64,000 nucleotides of DNA from Anthoceros angustus (lineage: Eukaryota; Streptophyta; Anthocerotopsida; Anthocerotales; Anthocerotaceae). Both the position numbers and the translations under genes were made by a program. The stretch covers positions 508,369 through 572,368 of the forward strand of contig MU008178.1 of assembly GCA_010909165.1 (NCBI GenBank), read 5' to 3'. Within the stretch, counting starts at the first letter, position 1, and each line of letters begins with the position of its first letter. Under the pieces are notes generated by a model that saw only the letters and a list, made by a program, of their open reading frames with translations, was not told the DNA's origin and searched no databases. Of this stretch, positions 59,936 to 64,000 are shown in pieces.

Positions 59936-60046
59936 GGCACCAGGGGTGCTTGTTCTGGTTCAGCACTACTCTAGTGCTGTGCTAAGATCAGGCTGAGAGA
60001 GTCCCTTCGTACCTGAACAGGTTAATACCTGCGTAGGGAGCGTGCC
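59936..60046 (+). ncRNA. TPP riboswitch aptamer in the THI1 3' region
   Basis: All conserved THI-box parts are present in order. P1 pairs GGCAC (59,936-59,940) with GTGCC (60,042-60,046). GGGGTGC (59,943-59,949) forms the P2 start. A variable P3 contains the perfect stem CAGCACTA/TAGTGCTG with loop CTC. Then CTGAGA (59,993-59,998), CCCTTCG, ACCTGA (60,011-60,016), the P5 hairpin CAGG-TTAATA-CCTG (60,018-60,031) and GTAGGGA (60,033-60,039). It lies downstream of the THI1 stop on the same strand. By analogy with plant THIC, TPP binding should alter 3'-UTR splicing or 3' processing and lower expression. A strong downstream donor, CAG|GTAAGT, sits at 60,169. Confidence 0.96.
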
Positions 60047-61321
60047 TATTTGTGGTTGTCTTTTTGTATGTGCATCAGGGGAAGATGAAGCGTTGCCCGA
60101 GGGCTTCAAGTGACAACGCTGTGAGCTTGTGGCATCCAGTGAGATGAGCTATTATCTCGACAGAGCAGGTAAGTTGCCTCCTCCTCCAAAAAGCACGATT
60201 TTTCCGGGAAGGTTTTGAACGTATGATCGACGGCAAAGTTCTAGGTTAAGTTTAGGCTTCAGGCTTGACGTCAAGCAACTTAGGGCGACGTGAGTCCATG
60301 CATGTCTTCTTGCCAACTTGCTTCCTCCTGGTGAAGGAGCAACCTCGTTGAAACCTCGTTGGAAGGTAAGACCTTCAAAGAACTTAGCCTCCTGACTATC
60401 TCTGTTCTGGGGTTGCTTTGCGTTTGCACATGCAGCAGTGACCGTTATTCTAACTTTTAAGACCTTGTGCGCTGGATTGTAGCTTCAGTCATGTCTTCCT
60501 TCCGGTAGAACCTCAGAATGACAGGCTCTCCACGAGTCTGCATTTGTTTGATACGCTGTGTTGTTACATCTGGATTGCAAGTCTAGCGAAGGCCCTGATC
60601 AGAAAACTAGAGTGCTTCTGTACACCTCGGTATCGAGGTTCTCCTGGTTTGAAGTGGCTGTCCATTTTGTTGGTCGTGTCTAGGTTTTGAACATTTCCTT
60701 GGAGTGTTTTGCACTGAGTCTGGCAGGTTAGGCGTAAAGTACGAAACTTGTCCTGGTAGACCTCTGTACGTTGGTCGATAGGTCGATACCTCAAGGGTGT
60801 AAAAGCCGTTGGGTGGATGATCGACCCAGCATCCACCGTGGATGCTGTGGAGTTTAGGGTCGGTACGTAGTCTCGACAAGTTTCTCGGTTTTGAAAGGAA
60901 CGTAGGAGGTTGTGAAATTTGTATTCCGTCAGAATGGCATGTGGCTTGTGTGTGAAGCTGTGGGTTCTGTCGATTGGGATGACGGGATGACAGTATTACA
61001 GGATGATGGGAGTCGTGTCGCCTCTTAGCTCAGTATCCCGTGCGCTGAATCATTTCTCAACTACCTTATAAATTTACTAAATGGAGATCAGTGTCCCAAG
61101 AGCGTCCAATAATTCATTGACATGTGAGGTGGTTAGCGGTTGTCACCGGTGATGGTCGGTAGAGTTAGAATTGCACGTGTCATGCCGTGCCCCCTCTCGC
61201 GTCTGGCCAAGCAGTCTCTCTCCTACATTGACGGCGAGGATGTGTATGAACTTACTTTCTTGAGGGGGCGACATGAATGATATTGGCATAATTTTGAGTT
61301 TTAGTGTCGTGATGTCGATAC
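60047..61321. other. THI1 3' region beyond the aptamer, no gene seen
   Basis: Holds a consensus donor (GTAAGT at 60,169) and an acceptor-like CATGCAG near 60,429-60,435, which could bound a 3'-UTR intron of about 265 bases. Reverse frames at 60,564-60,879 have no recognisable domain. Confidence 0.45.
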
Positions 61322-61580
61322 ATATGAGTCTTTGGCCAATGGCTGATACATAGGACTCTATGGCCAATGGCTGACACATAGAACTCTATGGCCAATGGCT
61401 GATACATAGGACTCTGTGGCCAATGGCTGACACATAGGACTCTGTGGCCAATGGCTGATACACAGGACTCTGTGGCCAATGGCTGGTACACAGGACTCTG
61501 TGGCCAATGGCTGATACACAGGACTCTGTGGTCAATGGCTGATACACAGGACTCTGTAGCCAATAGCTGATACATGTGGG
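61322..61580. repeat. 28-bp minisatellite with CCAAT in each unit
   Basis: About nine units of GGCCAATGGCTGATACATAG followed by GACTCTGT, with single-base variants (ACATAG/ACACAG, CTAT/CTGT). Every unit has a CCAAT pentamer. The unit length is 28, so the repeat shifts frame each time, although a reverse frame happens to stay open. Confidence 0.9.
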
Positions 61581-63677
61581 CAATGGTAACTCCATAGGGT
61601 CCTCGTAGGTACTCCTTAGGCTGTGATTCTCTATATATCCACGCGCTATGTGTTGATGAGAGACATAAATTATTAAACATGTTCGTGTAGTTCATCATCA
61701 ATTCACTATTTCTTCTAGATTGATAGTTTGTTACTTTAAGATAGTTAGTTGTTGTATTTAACCAGAAGCGGGAATGTGTAACAATCTTGGGACCTATGAC
61801 CCTTCAATGTTTTCACAGGTTAATTAAATTATCCCTAAGATGTGTTGAAGTAACATCCCTTTTTTACGAGGTGGGGTAAGCACGTAGTGAGAAGCAGGAA
61901 TACCACCAGCTACCAGTCCTCTTGTAGCCTCATCCTTCACTGAGTAGCAGGTAAAGAGTTAAAAGAGCAATACCACCAGACTTCAATATTTGCCCTCCAA
62001 GTAGCCCTGTCCTCTAATGGGATGCAAGCACAGAATTACAAGAGCAACACCTCTAGATATCAGCTCTAGCCTCCAATAGTCCCGCCCTTAAATGGGGTAA
62101 CCTCTAGCTAGCATGTACAACAAGGAGCCCCGTTTCAAAACTTGCACTCTTACTGAAAGTCAGCAAGAACACGAAAAGTTAAGAAGAACATTAAAAGCCA
62201 TGTTGATTAGAATACCAAAAGCCAATGAGAATCTGAAGTACAGACAGAGGTCTCTACCTTCGCCGAAGGTAGGCACATTGATCTCCGTCAGGTACTCTAA
62301 TCTCCGTTTTCCTCCTCACAACTTCACTTTAAGCACATTGGTATACTCGGTTCCCTCTTGGTTCCCAAGTCCTTGTATGCCCCCTTTAGGTTCCCAAATC
62401 CTACATGCTCCTTTTAGGTTCATGCTCCTTTTAGGTTCCCAAGTTATATTCTCGAAAGAGTATAGTCCAAGTGCTAGGATATTTTCTTTAGAGCTCATAA
62501 CATCTTTTATATAGGAAGGTTTACTTTATTTTAAGTAATTATTTAAATTAACATGTTTTTGTTAAACCTTAAGTTAAGTTTCACTACCTCTAACCACCTA
62601 ATTTCTAACTTAGACTTAGGGATGTATCTCTCTTATGGCTTTTTTATATATTTATTTATTTAATCTTATTTTTAAACATTATATATAATTTTGTCTCAAT
62701 TGGTAGTGTGCAGCACTAATTGGTTTTGAAAGTATTTTGTCAATGCCTTGCTATGATCACGTCATTAGTTCATGCTTTACTCTACCCAGATTTTGATAGA
62801 TTTTTTGAGTAAATTAAACCAACTAAGCTCACAATAGCTATTGTGTAGTGTTCTTGGGTTTACAATTGTTTCTGTTGAGACACAAGGATAAAACACATCT
62901 AGTATAAGATGTAGTGCCAATTTATCTTGGCCCATTTAGGCATCGACACAAAATACAATTCAGCAGCGAACAAGACTTTGCCCTCAACAATGCGGGCCTG
63001 AACAAATAAGGAGACCCCCAAGCCTTTTTGCCCATACTCTTCGAACAAAATAAGGAGAGTCCTAAGTTGTTTACCCACTAGATGCAAGAAAAGTATGAAT
63101 TACTTACACATTATGGTAGCCTTAGACTACATCTAAATTGTTATTAATTTATCATGGTGGCTTTACGTGCTTTCAACTCCAAAAATACCCAACTCACTCT
63201 AATTGAGCCTTTTGGCTCTTTTGTATGATTGTGCTTTATTTCTGTATACCATTTTTTTCAGGTTAAGGTACCTTATGCGGGAAAATGATGTATACACTTA
63301 TTGTATGATAATTTTTCATGTTAAGGTCTCCCTTTGTGGAAAAATAATTGAAAACGCTTGACCAATATATTTGGTTGAAAGCAGGAGAATCTTTAAATTA
63401 AACTCGAAAAACCTCTCAAAGAACAACGTCATTCTATGTGGATGTGTTGTTCGAATATGTGGAATCGAATTTGATCCATTGTGGGGTTAATTCATTGATT
63501 GAGAGATTGGGGGGTTGCTCGTAATTTAACATGTTATACATTACATAAGCCTACCTTGGTAATGGTGACTTCTCTTACCTCTGACTTCTCTTGTCAATTT
63601 GATATGCTTATGAACCGGGGTCATTTATCATGTATTGTCCACTCGTTTTGTTTTTCATAGTTCAATTGATTGTGAAT
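61581..63677. other. AT-rich non-coding stretch
   Basis: No gene supported. Contains small duplications of TTTAGGTTCCCAA (about 62,384-62,450) and long A/T runs. Might be decayed transposon sequence. Confidence 0.4.
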
Positions 63678-63929
63678 TTAATTTAAAGTAGCTTCGTAAG
63701 GCTTTACAACAAATTGCCTTGATGGCTTTTTACAACACTCATAAGGCCGTACAGCAAGCAGCCTCGTAGGTTTTTTTACTGTAGGCGGCCCCGTGGGGCA
63801 TTGTACAAAAAGTGGCCCTACAGGGATTTTTACAAAAGATGGGCCTAGTAATCCCTCTACAATAGAGGATGGATAGTATCCCATCCCAGCAGTAATCTGT
63901 CTCAAGGGTACTTGATCGCGGAGTTCCAA
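63678..63929 (-). repeat. Degenerate ~30-bp tandem repeat with open reverse frame
   Basis: Units built on GGC-TTTTTACA-A spaced about 27-32 bases apart. On the reverse strand they read as a repeating peptide (PSFVKIPVG, PLFVQCPTG, PPTVKKPTR, LLAVRPYEC, QFVVKPYE) in an 83-codon open frame. Could be a decayed repeat protein or chance. Confidence 0.4.
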
Positions 63930-64000
63930 GAGAAGAAGAAGAAGAAGAATGTGTAACTCTCCTAAGGACGGAATTCTGGCATGGTATTGATAAAAGACGG

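Noticed and set aside
61322-61580. CRISPR-like array
   Set aside because: Units are directly adjacent with no unique spacers and the genome is eukaryotic; it is a minisatellite.

Overview
The window is nuclear DNA of a streptophyte plant. The genes have many short GT-AG introns and include plant-specific ones: a plastid ribosomal protein bL34 with transit peptide, the Clp adaptor CLPF, the strigolactone enzyme CCD7, the thiazole synthase THI1 and a germin-like protein. A gamete nuclear-fusion gene (GEX1/KAR5 family) and a probable CCDC15-type centriole gene suggest a lineage with flagellated sperm (bryophyte, lycophyte, fern or charophyte-like). I cannot name the species. Base composition changes sharply along the window: gene bodies such as FMN/FHY, STA1, CCD7 and THI1 are GC-rich, while about 34.0-36.2 kb, 40.2-42.7 kb and 61.6-64 kb are AT-rich.

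Layout. 1-14.3 kb is a nest of transposons. A reverse-strand Ty1/copia element (5' LTR near 12.07-12.30 kb, primer site, gag, protease, integrase, reverse transcriptase down to 3.22 kb) is split by a TIR DNA element (5,849-9,637), and a sister TIR element lies at 936-3,220. Both TIR elements carry GC-rich palindromic minisatellites and a shared coding scrap. 14.3-22.0 kb has no convincing gene but is full of different microsatellites; it lies upstream of a bHLH transcription factor (22,051-24,320, +).

25-33 kb holds an RRM RNA-binding protein (-), the intronless splicing factor STA1/PRP6 with an N-terminal ubiquitin-like domain (+) and a germin-like protein (-). 34-42.5 kb holds a WUN1/NTF2-like gene, a gene ending in an STI1-like motif, a CCDC15-like gene, a divergent pair (small membrane protein and bifunctional FMN hydrolase/riboflavin kinase) and GEX1 (-). 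42.9-44.8 kb is a decayed ALG1 mannosyltransferase gene (-). 44.9-51 kb holds CLPF, a predicted XRCC4-superfamily (PAXX/XLF-like) gene, plastid RPL34 and a C2orf69-family gene (-). 52.3-53.3 kb is a non-LTR reverse transcriptase relic. 54.5-60 kb holds CCD7 and THI1, and the THI1 3' region contains a near-consensus TPP riboswitch. The last 4 kb is non-coding and AT-rich, with a 28-bp minisatellite made of CCAAT-containing units.

The genes are ordinary eukaryotic single transcription units rather than operons. The clearest functional pairing is THI1 with its riboswitch, which would form a feedback loop on thiamin synthesis. The intron models for bHLH, GLP, FMN, GEX1, CLPF, the PAXX-like gene, RPL34, the C2orf69-like gene, CCD7 and THI1 were checked by hand for splice sites and reading phase, and all close in frame.
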